A DNA stretch of 64,000 nucleotides. It comes from Monosiga brevicollis MX1 (Eukaryota > Opisthokonta > Choanoflagellata > Craspedida > Salpingoecidae). The stretch covers positions 329,652 through 393,651 of the forward strand of contig NW_001865052.1 in assembly GCF_000002865.3 (NCBI RefSeq). The letters run 5' to 3'. The position numbers and the translations under genes were made by a program. This document shows positions 26,658-37,703 of this stretch, piece after piece. The notes under the pieces are model-generated. The model did not search any database. It worked only from the letters and a program-made list of their open reading frames with translations, and was not told where the DNA came from. How positions within the stretch are numbered: the first letter of the stretch is position 1; every line of letters begins with the position of its first letter.

Positions 26658-27298
26658 CTGTACTCTGACCACCCCTGTTTCTCGACCTTGGAATGCATAA
26701 GGGGTGTGATACTTAACGACGAGCCAAGCGCCGGGCGCGTTTGTTTGTGTGGTTGTGCTATGTGGTTCCATACGCCTTGACAGTGGTGTCCCGCTTGAAA
26801 TTGAACCTGCTACCATGCGAGCTACCGCATTCATCCGTGCTGTGCACGAGTCTTGATTCCACGACGTTCAAGCGGCGCCGGCGAGCAGCCACATCCGACC
26901 TCCTTACCAACACACACACACACACACACACACGTTGTTGTCAAGCTGACAAACATCATGCACAAACTTACAAGTCCCATCTCTTATTCCTTCCCTGACA
27001 TTCTCCCACTCTCTCAATCATATCGTTACACAAGCCAACCTTGAATCACTTTGACACTCACAAACTTCATTCTCTAAAACGCTTTCTCAAACTCTCTCTC
27101 TCTCTCTCTCTCAAAAATTTATTTTTCTTTTTTGATGTCGAACTGGTTTGCGACTCGAGGGACCACTGGGTGCTGCATCCTGGTGCCTGCCTGGGTTCTC
27201 GCTGCTGACCGAGGGCACGTGTGCTATTGCAACAGAGAGTCAGAGCTGTTATAATACCGAGCAAATTGTGCCGCCACACGGAGAGTCGAACGTTTGAC
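26658..27298. other. intergenic region with CA and CT repeats
   Basis: Holds a (CA)12 tract at 26910-26933 and a CT tract at 27089-27112, then a T-rich run. It contains the 3' flank of the CFAP119-like gene and the promoter of DNAAF5. The open frames here have no recognisable content. Confidence 0.6.
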
Positions 27299-30200
27299 AT
27301 GGCGGCTGCGCGTGAGACGGAAGCCGCTCTGGCCATTCCAGCCGAACAAGGTGCTCCCTCAGCTCATGGTTGGATCAAATGTAGCCCTGCCCGTGCCTCA
27401 CTCGCGTCTATTTCGTGTGGAATGCATTTGCTTCTTGATAGCCAGCCCAGCTGCTGCGCTCCTGGCACGGCAGCAGCTGACAGAGGCCCAAACAAACCAG
27501 CTTCAGGAGCTGATCCAGGTTGGTCACGAGGCTGGACAACATGCTTGTCGCCCATGGCACACGGACCATCACCCACTCGTCGTCCTGTGGTTGTCCTGGG
27601 CTGCCATCTGATAGGGGATGCAACGTGATATAAACTGCCTGGGTGACGAGGACAAGAACGTGCGCAAGAGTGGCATCAAGACGCTTCACGTGAATATCTT
27701 CGGCGGCCTCAGCGACAATGACACACAGTGTCGTTTTGAGCCACCCGTCGCCAAGGCAGGTTCCCATGCAGCTGGCTTCCACCTGTTTGCTGGCACTCTT
27801 ACTTATGCCACTGTGCCCGACTGTGCTGTTTCTGATTCATGCATAGGCCCTCTTCGCGCATCTTCTCAAGGCCATCCTTCGCCTGTACGGCGATGCCGTG
27901 GAGAAGACGCGCGAGCTTGCCATCGACCTCGTTTCCAAGTACGCCCTTGACCCGTTCCACCTCACAACGAGCAGAGCTTGACACTCTAACCCTCTTGCAA
28001 CCCTTTTGCCCCTCTTCATCTTCCTCATTCCCCTGCACCCTGCTCTTTGACAGGTTTTTGCACCTAGGTCCTGAAGGCTTCCTGCCTTACTACATTCCCG
28101 TCCTTGTTGCCCGTCTTGGTTCGTCCCGTCCGTGGTTAAAGTGGCAGCCACCCTGACTCGCGTCTTTTCGTATGCTTCCCGCGTCTTGCTTGCTGCCCTT
28201 CATCTCACGGGCAACATTGGCCACTCTTGCAGGTGGCAAAGAGGTCCAGGAAACTGTAGAGGAGCTACGTGCGGCTCTCATGCAGCAGGTCGAACGCGTC
28301 ATTGACACGCAGTCTGGCCAAGACTTGGGCATCTACATTGATGAATGGCTTCAGGTTCAACTCGCTTGCAGCTTCAATCCTGTCATTCATGAACCAGTGC
28401 GCACCGGCGCCTGGGACCACACCTCATGCAATACGCGTGTTTGCTGGGGACTTGGCATGATACTGCATGCAGGTCTTCCGCAAGATGATTGATGATGAGT
28501 TTGCCGAGGTCAAACGCATGGGTTGCCGCTGCACTGGTCAGTGCTTAAAGTCACTCCCTCTTCGGGGCATGCTAAGAGCGGCGCACACTCTCATCTCATG
28601 CATGCTGCTTTTGCTCTTCAGTCCTACTGGCCCGCAAGACGCCCGAGCGATTCCACATGGCTGCTGGCCAGCTCGTGCCACCACTGCAGGCAGCACTGGT
28701 GCACCAGCATACAAAGGTGCGTTCCCTTCCTTATTTGCCCGATTTCCCGGCGTGACTTTGCTGTCTGCCACCTCACTCGATGTGGTTGGTCACTCAACGC
28801 CACCACGCCAAGGTGCGAGCGGTAGCCGTGCGTGCTCTGGGGGCCGTCGTCCAATACGGCCAAAACAAATTGCTGGACGATGTGCGCACCAACATGTCCC
28901 AACGCGTCATGGATCATAGCCCTACCGTACGCAAGGCTGTCTACACGGTATGCTGCTTTTGCTGACGCCCGAATCGGTGAGTGGCTGTACCGCTCAGGCT
29001 CAGGCTCAGGCCAACACTTCTTCTTTTTTAGATTGCGGGCCGCTGGCTCTGCGAGTTGCGGGACCGTTATTCCTACTGGCACAAGCTGCTTCCCATGCTA
29101 TTGCCGGGTGAAACTGACGAGGTCGAGGAACTGCGTGTTCTCAGCCGCGAAGCTTTCATCAAAGCTGGCCGTCTTTATGAACAAGAGAACGAAGAGCGCC
29201 TTAAAGACCAGGTACCATATCTCACTGCACCATCTCGAGCGTGCTTGCTTGAAGACCAGCTTCTTCTGTTCACCCTTCCACATATCTTGGATAAAGCTTG
29301 ATTTTCGAGCCTCGGACAACGATGGGGCAGCTGTGAGTGCCCCGCTGGGTTGCCGGGAGCTAGTCAAGGAATGCTTCTCCAAGATTTTCCCAGGCTTGCT
29401 CAAGGACATGATTGAGTGGACAGCCGATACAAGAAGGTTGGTTCTGACAGCAGGCAACTTCAGGTCCACATGCTCGCCTCGCCCGCTGCCGATGGTGGCG
29501 TAACTGGAGACTCAACGCCCGGTGGGCCAACGATGCACCACATTGCAGGCAAGCAGCACGACTCATGCACACGTTGCTCCGCTACGAGGGCAAGAACGTT
29601 ACCATGCACCTTCAAAAGGTTTGACCTTTGTCTCCTCGCCGTCAGCCAGGCGCTAACGCCTGTTTTGAGTCCTCATCATTCTCCGCTAGGTGGTCGGTGG
29701 CCTCATGCAAGCCTGTTTGGATGAAGAGCCGGACATTGCAAAACTGGTGCGTCTGCGCAGCCTGATCACATTGAGAAGGGCAGGCACATTGAGAAGGGCA
29801 GGCACATTGTCGCAACATTGTGCCGCTTGTTTGGAGCAGTGCGTCTCCTCATGGCCAGGCACGAACCTGTAGGTGGTGGAATGTGGGGAAGAGATTGGGC
29901 GTTCAGCTGCCTTTGAGGCGTGCGCCGCTGTCATCTACCCGGTCCTTCGTGATGCTGGAGCCTCGGAGCGCCAGCATGCCGCAGCTCTGGTACGCTTTCT
30001 TCACAAGCATAGCCCGATTATACAAGAGTCCATCTGGCCATGGCTTGGCCCCCCATTCTTGTTGTACACCACAAAGTTGTGCCGTGCGTTTCTCTTTTAA
30101 TGTTGGTGTATCTCCTTAGATTATGCTGGCAGCTTTTGTGCGTGGAGCCGACGTCACAGACATGAGCACGCAAGCTGCTGCGCTTTGTCATGCCCTTGCT

Positions 30201-32478
30201 GAAGCCAATGTGCGCGAGGTGTGTTCGAGGCAACAGACGATTGCTTCGCACCTTTAGCCGCATTCTACTCGATGCCAAGCACTCGTCGTACTCACGCGCG
30301 TGCCCATGTCTGCAACTTCAACAGTCAGCCTCGCGCATGGTTCAAGAAGAGCTGCTGTTGTGCATTGCTGACGTGATTGGTGCGATGCTGCCTTGCTGAC
30401 GGGTTTTGGGCGTCAATCTGAAACACTTCACGAACTGAACGATGGTGGACTGTAGACAAATTGCAAGACCAGGTTGCACCACATGGCCTCGAGCTCTTCC
30501 ATGCCACCCTCAGCGTATCTGCCTTGAGCAAGGGCCTGGACGCCGAGGTTGGTCTGGCCCAAAGTTTCACAAATGCTGCACAACGAGGTGATCCTGATGT
30601 GCACTTTGCACTTTGTTGCTCGGTGTAGGTGGAGGTTGCGCTACAGCGCTTGGCCACCGCGGTTGGCGCTTCCAGTCCAGATGGCCTTTTTGCTCAGTAC
30701 ACTCAGCCTGTTCTTCAACGCACTATTCAAGGCAGTGAGAGCTGGGGTGTGCATAGGTATGGCCATGATTGATCACACGCATGCCGGTACGCAGCCTCTC
30801 GCTTACTCAGACGCAAATGAATCGCTTGTCTTGCTGGATGGCAGCCCTGCCCGCCGACTCTTTTCGGCACTGCTATATCGGGCAGGAAGTGCACTTGGGG
30901 CCCTCTTGGACCTGGTCTTGCCGGTTTTTGTAGCAAACTGTCAGCCTGAGAAGGATGTGGAAGGTACGCCCTGCCCTTTCGATCGACTCGGCTGAGAAAT
31001 GACCGACGAGAGCCCTGATATACCTTTTTTTTTTGTATCATCCCGCGGCTTATTCCGTCTTGTAGTGCGCATCCGCTTCTTTACGCTTTTGGGCCGCCTG
31101 CTCACGCACGCTCGTGAGGGCATCAATGCTGATGGCAAGCTATCCAGCCACACACGAACCATTGTACGAAGCTGGTGTACATCATCGCCGTTTACGACGC
31201 CCCGCTATAGATTGTCTGTCAAGTGGCATTGGATCTCTGACGCCATGTATTTGTTTGCAGATTAAGCAGCTTGTTTGCCCCAATTTGGTTTGGCAATCAG
31301 GGGACAAAGCTCAGGCAGTTCGGGTGGCAAGCTTGTCGTGCCTCTGGTCACTGCTTAGGTCAGTAAGCGAGGGTTGAGCAGCTGGCGCCCATTCAGAATA
31401 ATCATAGTGGACTCCACTCATGTCACCTGGTTCTGCTAGAACGGAGACTGTCAGTCATGAAGACATCTTGGATGTGGCAGCTGATCTCCTGCCTCTGGTC
31501 TGTTTGCGCGTTGTCTGTCAGGCTTTGTCTGTTGCTTTCTATCCGCGTCTTTCCTCTTCAGCACCAATCTCCCTATGTCTTTTTTTTTTTTTCCTTTTTC
31601 CTGGGCCCTTGTTGATCTTTTTGCATGCGCCTGCTTTGCATTGTCATTTCGGTTCCAGCTCGTATCATCGATGGAAGACTCGGCTGTAGCTTCGCGAGTT
31701 CTTGCGGTGCGCGTGTTGGAAGAAATCTTCCGCCTTCACGGCACGCTGTTCCAAGCCAGCTATGAAACATACGATCGTTTGCACAAGCTGTACCCGGACC
31801 TTTTGCGTCGCCTCGACGACAGCGACAACGACGTCCGGTACGAGCCATAATTCCCTGGCCGAAGAGCACAAGTTTACTGCACTGTGCCTTGTGTGCATCA
31901 GTGCGCTTGCTCAAGATGTGCTGGTCTCGCTCTTGCTCTAGCTTGCTGACGTGCCAGGCCTGGATTGCTTATCTTCGCATCATGGATCACGACACGTATG
32001 ACAACGACCTCTATAAGGTGTGCCCACGGTCCTCCAGAAACATTAGCCCCCTTATCGAGCTTACGCATCGCATTGACCTGATACAGGCACATTCCGAGGC
32101 GATTTTTCGTGGCCTCTTGATTCATCTGGATGATCCTGATGAGCGTGTTCAGGTGGGTCTTGGTTCTGTTTGAAATGCCGGAACCTTTTCCAGATCGTGC
32201 GGTTTAAACTTGGTAATTTTGAGTCGTGCTCAGCTCACCGATCACACATGAATTTGACGCAGGATGCAGTGGAGGCTGCGCTGCAAGCTGGTGCAAAGGT
32301 GAACGAAGAGATCTTTCGAGAACAGATTGAGGTTGGTGTCTGCCAATCATGTTTGTGCATGCTTCGTAGCTCTGTGACGTGACCAGCCTGACCGTCTTTT
32401 TCTCAACACCTGCAGGCGGTTCGACAAAAGCATCGAAGCCCTGTTCGGTGCGATCGCCTCTTAGCACTTGTGCATTGA
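27299..32478 (+). CDS. DNAAF5: DNAAF5 (HEATR2), axonemal dynein assembly factor
   Basis: The start MAAARETEAALAIPAEQ is followed by HEAT-repeat exons. Diagnostic segments are RAVAVRALGAVVQYGQNKLL (about 28810-28870), CELRDRYSYWHKLLPMLLPG joined to YEQENEERLKDQ (29050-29213), LGCRELVKECFSKIFPGLLK (29346-29405), LYPDLLRRLDDSDNDVR (31788-31838) and LLIHLDDPDERVQDAVEAAL (32112-32285). The human protein has the same blocks in the same order (CLRDRYSFFHKL, GCRELVFRNLSKI, YPELLKRLDDVSNDVR, ELLVHLDDPERAIQDA). The final exon AVRQKHRSP ends at 32478. It acts in the cytoplasm to preassemble outer and inner dynein arms; its presence implies a motile flagellum. About 18 exons. One intron (about 29747-29872) holds a small tandem duplication. 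Confidence 0.93.
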
Positions 32479-32674
32479 GGGACAGCCGTGTGCATGAACA
32501 GACATGGCACTTTTGCGGCATGTTTCATTCAATTAGCAACACTTGACATCTGCGCAGGCTCCTCTTTGAGGAAACTAAATTGACAATCACCAGGATTTAT
32601 GTGATGCTGTCAACCAGCATGTCTAGCGCTGTTTCATGCAATTTTTCTGAAGAGGAAGTTGTTTTACTCCACTT
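32479..32674. other. short convergent gap
   Basis: About 200 bp between the DNAAF5 stop codon and the stop codon of the leftward beta-helix gene. No distinct feature was seen. Confidence 0.5.
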
Positions 32675-33349
32675 TCAGGCAATGTGCAGCTGAAGCACTC
32701 CGCTACAGTTGGCGGGGGTACCCTGTGCGTTCAGAACAAGGACGCTAGCACGAAAGCTCGTTCCTGATGTATTCGTCACCACGTTGCACAGTCCAAAACC
32801 AGCACCAGCGCCAGTCACATCACCGCAACGCTCCACCTGGACATGGCAGGCCACGACGGCATCTGTGGGCAGTAGAAGTAAGGATTCGGATAGATCAACA
32901 TCTAGGATTGTTGGCGAGGTTGCAAACGAAAGCTTTTGGCGCGCGACAGTGGCAAGGGCGCCAATGTTGTTGCTAATGGAGACATTGAAAATACTGTCTG
33001 GGGCGATGCTGTTCCCGTTGGTGGCATTCACCCTGATACCTAGTCAGGGTGCGAAAGGAGCTTGTCAGGCGCAAGCAAAGCAGTCGGATCGGCTCAAAAG
33101 CAGGTGTAGCCACGGCACCTACGAGGTGTGGCATCTGGGCCTGGCTGGAAAACATTCTCCATTATCACCATGTTAACCAGACTGCTATTGGCAGCACTGG
33201 GCGACAGCAGAAGTTGGGCTTCATTATAAAACATCGTTCCGGTGATGGTAACCTGATAGGCGAGCTGATGCAAGTCGAGATAGCAGTTGTCGACGTCTAA
33301 AATACACAGCACGTGAGTCAAAGTGAGTGGGTGTACATCCCCAGCAGAG

Positions 33350-33411
<62 letters not shown>

Positions 33412-35027
33412 GCAACAAGATGCACATACAACTATCAGTAATGCGAGTGCTGCCGTATATATCAAAGCACGCGGTTGGGTTCAAGCCCAGTGGGTTGCAA
33501 GATGTATAAATGTGTGTGGCACTAATTACATTGGATGCACTCGAACTGACGATGCCTCGCCTACATGAACCATAACCGACGAGTGCAGCGGTATGATGAG
33601 ATAAGCGTGCGCTCCTTCTGCGGCAGGCTGTGTTCATCACCATCTCCCGTACTTGGCGCAACGAATGATGGTGTTGAGGACAGTCGAGTCGGGTTGCCCC
33701 ATTTGGATGGCCACGGCCGTCGTGGTGTTGGTTGAGTTGTAGCCCGGTTCGCCCCAGTGGAACTCCTCAAAAAAGCAGCCCGAGATCAAAAGCTCGTGGC
33801 CATTGCCCGAGTTGCAGAGAACGCCGTAAGACTCAAAATGCGTAAAAAAGACGTCAACAAGCTGACTTTGTAAAATCGTGTCAACCTGGCCAGACAAAAC
33901 GGGTAAGCGCGGTCTCACAAATCCAAGTTTTAAATGGTGGTTCGCGCCATCGGCAGGATGCTTGCACCGAAGCTTACCAGCATTCCGCCGCCGCGATGCT
34001 GATTCTCTGCAAAAGAAGCGACAGACCAGCGGATAGGTCACACAGATGATTGCGGCATGGGCCTGCGCACAGACGCAGAACAGAATCGAAAACAGGTGTT
34101 CAGTGTACGCACCAAAGATCATGTCACGCCATGTTATTTCGCTACAAGAGTAGCAAGCCATGAGAAAGTCGGAAGACGCAAAGTTGGGGCCCGTGACCAA
34201 TGTGCCACCGGCCATTACAAAGCCGGTGTGGCTCGAGTTGAAGTAGATGTGACTGTCCAAGCGGTAGACGCCCCCCACCAAGTCTATCAGTACATCACCA
34301 GCACCTGTCGTGTTTACCATTTATATTAGCTGGGTGAGAAGTGAAGAGAAAGGCGAGCCTTGGAAGACAGGCCGTAAACCAGCGGGGCCAATCCCAAGTC
34401 GCACCAACGTCTGACTTGCTGATGCGATGGTTGAGGGTCATGACATGGTTGATGGCGGCTTGAATGGCATCGTGGCTGTCACTTTGCCCCGTAGGATCGG
34501 CACCAAAGGCAGTCACATCAATCACGTATCCTGCTCCCCACCCCCCCCCCCCCCCCCAACAAAAAAAAAACAGCNNNNNNNNNNNNNNNNNNNNNNNNNN
34601 NNNNNNNNNNNNNNNNNNNNNNNNNNNNNNNNNNNNNNNNNNNNNNNNNNNNNNNNNNNNNNNNNNNNNNNNNNNNNNNNNNNNNNNNNNNNNNNNNNNN
34701 NNNNNNCTCAACTTGTTGTCGATGCTGTTGGGCACGCAGATCCAGCCGACTGGCGGTGATTTGGTGCAAGGGCCCTGGCTGCCGCACAATGCTGCAATGT
34801 CATTCATTATTCACATGATGAGCCACCCCTCCTTGAACCGCCAGAATAAGGAATTGGATGCAGACTTATCGGAAGCTCACTCACTGGCTCATATTTTGCC
34901 GCCAGAAAAAGGGATCCAAATGCGCGTTGATAGTTTGCCCGGCTTCTGCTGCCCCTGCCAGGACCAACACCAGCAGACCCGCGAGCCATGATCGCACACT
35001 CGTATGATACGTTGTTGTCCTCCTCAT
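32675..35027 (-). CDS. secreted right-handed beta-helix (pectate-lyase-superfamily) protein, interrupted by gap
   Basis: Choosing the ATG at 35027 gives MRRTTTYHTSVRSW then LAGLLVLVLAGAAEAG, a clear signal peptide. The exon after the assembly gap begins GYVIDVTAFGADPTGQSDSH, continuing DAIQAAIN, the N-terminal hallmark of the pectate-lyase/GH28-type parallel beta-helix. Further helix rungs follow: VYRLDSHIYFNSSHTGFVMA, DVFFTHFESYGVLCNSG and LLISGCFFEEFHW. A C-terminal domain (32675-33030) is rich in N-glycosylation sequons. Several CxN/CxS pairs suggest disulphides. The substrate is unknown; no catalytic triad could be assigned. The 132-base N gap at 34575-34706 probably lies within an intron or removes part of an exon near residue 75. 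Confidence 0.7.
33352..33411. repeat. (CA)n microsatellite in an intron
   Basis: About 30 CA units within an intron of the beta-helix gene (TG on its sense strand). Confidence 0.95.
34575..34706. other. assembly gap (132 N)
   Basis: Run of N directly right of a poly-C (17) plus poly-A tract at 34541-34570. A G-run on the other strand likely stopped sequencing. Translations crossing it are not meaningful. Confidence 0.99.
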
Positions 35028-35314
35028 CCTGCTGATCGATCGATCGCACAAAACTGGCAAACATCAATAGACGATAAGCTAGAAATCATCAACTATTACT
35101 CCGCCTGAGGCCCCGTTGCAAGCAGCATCAACTGCAAAAACATCCTCAGTAAGGCCTGCAGAAGTTAATGACTCTGGAAGATGGCAACATCTGTGCTCCT
35201 TGCCAATCAGTGGACATCAGTCAACCCGCTGCCATCTCACCTACCTGGCATGCCCATGCTCCTGAGCCCCATCACGACCGAGTTGAGCTGCCGGCTCCGA
35301 TGTCTCCTTTCGAT

Positions 35315-35350
<36 letters not shown>

Positions 35351-35452
35351 GTCAATGGCAGCGCAACTTTCTTGTCAGAACAAGAATTCGATCAATTTCC
35401 AACAACGCCCTTCCGTGCTTGTCAGAAAAAAAAATTGAACACGACGGCGACG
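35028..35452. other. divergent intergenic region with (CA)n
   Basis: About 425 bp between the beta-helix gene (-) and ENOPH1 (+). It holds a (CA)15 tract at 35319-35348. No motif was recognised. Confidence 0.55.
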
Positions 35453-37219
35453 ATGGCGAACAGTACAGACGAGACGGCGACCACGACCCTGGCTCCGGCG
35501 CCCTGCTTCTTGTTTGACATTGAAGGTTGGACTCGGGAATTGGTTGGACATGGCTCACTTTGAAGCCATGCGGCTGTCCAGAAATTCAGCGCATGCTCAA
35601 AGCCCTGCTCGCCTTGCTCACATAGGCACCACCACATCCATCTCCTTTGTGCATGAGGTTGGTGCAGGGACAACAGGGACCAGGTCACGGCGCGTCTGCT
35701 CAATTTGGTTTCTTGTGCGCAACAGGTTTTGTTCCCATATGCTCGCAATCAGGTGGAAGCCTTTCTAGCTGCACACTGGGACACGGACGCCGTCAAGGCC
35801 GACGTTGACAAGCTTCGTGAACAAGTGAGCGGTGTGCTTTGCTGTTGTGTTTCGGAACCAGGGCATGCCGCATCTGATTTTGATGTTCTGGCTCGAGTAG
35901 GCCCAGCAGGATATGCAAGATGGATTAGCAGGCGCTGTTGAGATTGGCCCAGACCATGACACGTACGGTGCAAATCGCCCCAACGGGCCAGGGGCCCGAG
36001 CTGCAGGATGGCCTCACTATGGCCTGGTGCAACGAGAGTGGGTTTTTAACAGAGCGCTCTGCTTTGTGCTCAGATCTGTTCGCCAGCAGGTTGTGGCAAA
36101 CGTTCAGTGGCAGATGAAGCAGGACCGAAAGAGCACGGCGCTGAAGCAGCTTCAAGGTTGTGTGCCAGCCGACCAATTTTGCTCAATTTGCTTGAAAAGA
36201 TAATTCTGACCTGGCCCCTCGTACCCACTGCGCATCCCTTGCTGGAGCTAGGCCATATTTGGAAGGACGCATATACCAGCGGCAACGTGAAGGGACAGTA
36301 CGTTAGGGGGGTTTTCCTGTGCTTGTATTTGGGGGCGGAGCAGGTGACAAGGGGAGAAAGTGCACCGTGGTGGAAAACACCCCTACCTTTCTTCCATGAG
36401 CGTGTGACGGGGCATCTGTCTCTGGGAACAACGCCGTCTCAGTTCATGCAACGTGTGCCTCTAGCATATACGAAGACGTGGTACCAGCTTTTCAGCGCCT
36501 GACCGAGGCAGGTGCCCAGGTTAGCGTTTGCGCCCCACAAACCTTGCTTTCGATGTGGCAATGCTCTGCCGTTGTGTTGTCCTCATTCAGACCTGAGGTT
36601 TGTCCCGTAGCTGTACATTTACAGTTCTGGCAGCATTGCAGCGCAAAAGCTGCTCTTTGGCCACTCTGAGGCCGGTGACTTGCAACCGGTAATTGCCCGC
36701 ACAACAGCGCAGAGGCGTCTCCTGTCATAGTGCGGACATGCACTCTGATTCGCCCCTGTGATATCTGAATGGCATAGTATTTGAGTGGCTACTTTGATAC
36801 AACGACGGGACCCAAGCGAGACGCGGCCAGCTATTCGGACATTGCCGCGGCCATTGGTGTGACACCACAGAGTATCATCTTTCTCTCGGACCGCATCGAA
36901 GGTAATCAACCTTTGTCTTTGCTGCTTCGGGAGTGATCATGCCATTTCTTGCTCAAGCGACTCCTGTATGCTCATTGGCTTGATCTCAGAGTGCCGTGCT
37001 GCGTCAGCAGCTGCTATGCGCACTGCCCTTGTGGTGCGGCCCGGCAATGCCCCACTTTCCGAGGCTGAGCGCACGGAATTTCCGATTCTGCACGACTTTA
37101 CTGGTCTGCGTGGTGCCAAGTTCACCCAAGCCCAGGCCGGCGACACAGAAGCCAAACGATCAGCCTCGGGCGATGGCGCTTTGGCTGCTAAAAAGGCACC
37201 CCCAACTCACGACTTTTGA
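35453..37219 (+). CDS. ENOPH1: ENOPH1, enolase-phosphatase E1
   Basis: A HAD-superfamily enzyme of the methionine salvage pathway. It enolises and dephosphorylates 2,3-diketo-5-methylthiopentyl-1-phosphate. The start exon [20 protein letters not shown] reads into FDIEG, which splices to [11 protein letters not shown] and then [13 protein letters not shown], giving the catalytic FDIEGTT motif with its nucleophile Asp. The exon [20 protein letters not shown] (36788-36850) and IIFLSDRIE (36877-36903) are the later HAD motifs. The C-terminus [18 protein letters not shown] matches the family. About 20 extra residues ([21 protein letters not shown] region) extend past the usual end. About 8 exons. 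An AATAAA at 37325 fits its poly(A) signal. Confidence 0.93.
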
Positions 37220-37324
37220 AGCACCCGCTTTCCACCAATGTAGTAAATTGAAAAAACTATCCAGCCTCAGTGAATTGGGTGCAAATCAAGGGCCAATCAA
37301 GCAAAAGAATTAAAAATACCAATG

Positions 37325-37330
37325 AATAAA
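37325..37330 (+). promoter_or_regulatory. candidate ENOPH1 poly(A) signal
   Basis: AATAAA 106 bases after the ENOPH1 stop codon, inside an AT-rich patch. Confidence 0.5.
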
Positions 37331-37703
37331 ATGTGCTAAAAAATTAAGGATAAACTCTTCACCTCCGCAAGACAGATGTGCTCGCCACACGGCGGGCAAC
37401 GCCTTCGTCAGATATGGGCAACCTTGCTTATTCTTTACCATGGAAGCTTCCTGCAAATAGGACTTTAAAGCCCGCAATTTGACATGATATTCATGGGGAT
37501 GGACAATAAAGTATTCATCACATCTAAAAGTGTACTCAGGCGCGTATGTATTCTTATCATTATCCTGTGGGGTTGTGGCTGCCAACAGCTCGCTCGACTT
37601 GAAAAAATAAAAATGTATTGTGTTGCTGATCTTTCATTGGAAAAAAAGACATCAGAAGCACACGCTCCGGGAGGCGCAATGCCAGCTCGATTCAGGCTCT
37701 TCT
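37331..37703. other. AT-rich intergenic patch
   Basis: Noticeably lower in GC than the surroundings. A minus-strand open frame of 91 codons (37310-37585) is present, but no family was recognised. It probably represents 3' UTRs of two convergent genes. Confidence 0.45.

Noticed and set aside
29769-29811. 18-bp tandem duplication in DNAAF5
   Set aside because: It lies in an intron and looks like simple slippage.
34295-34991. Open frames crossing the N block
   Set aside because: Their middle is unknown sequence, so the frames are artefacts.
37310-37585. 91-codon minus-strand open frame in the AT-rich patch
   Set aside because: No recognisable motif, no clear promoter, and it overlaps the probable 3' UTRs of two convergent genes. 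Kept only as a note.
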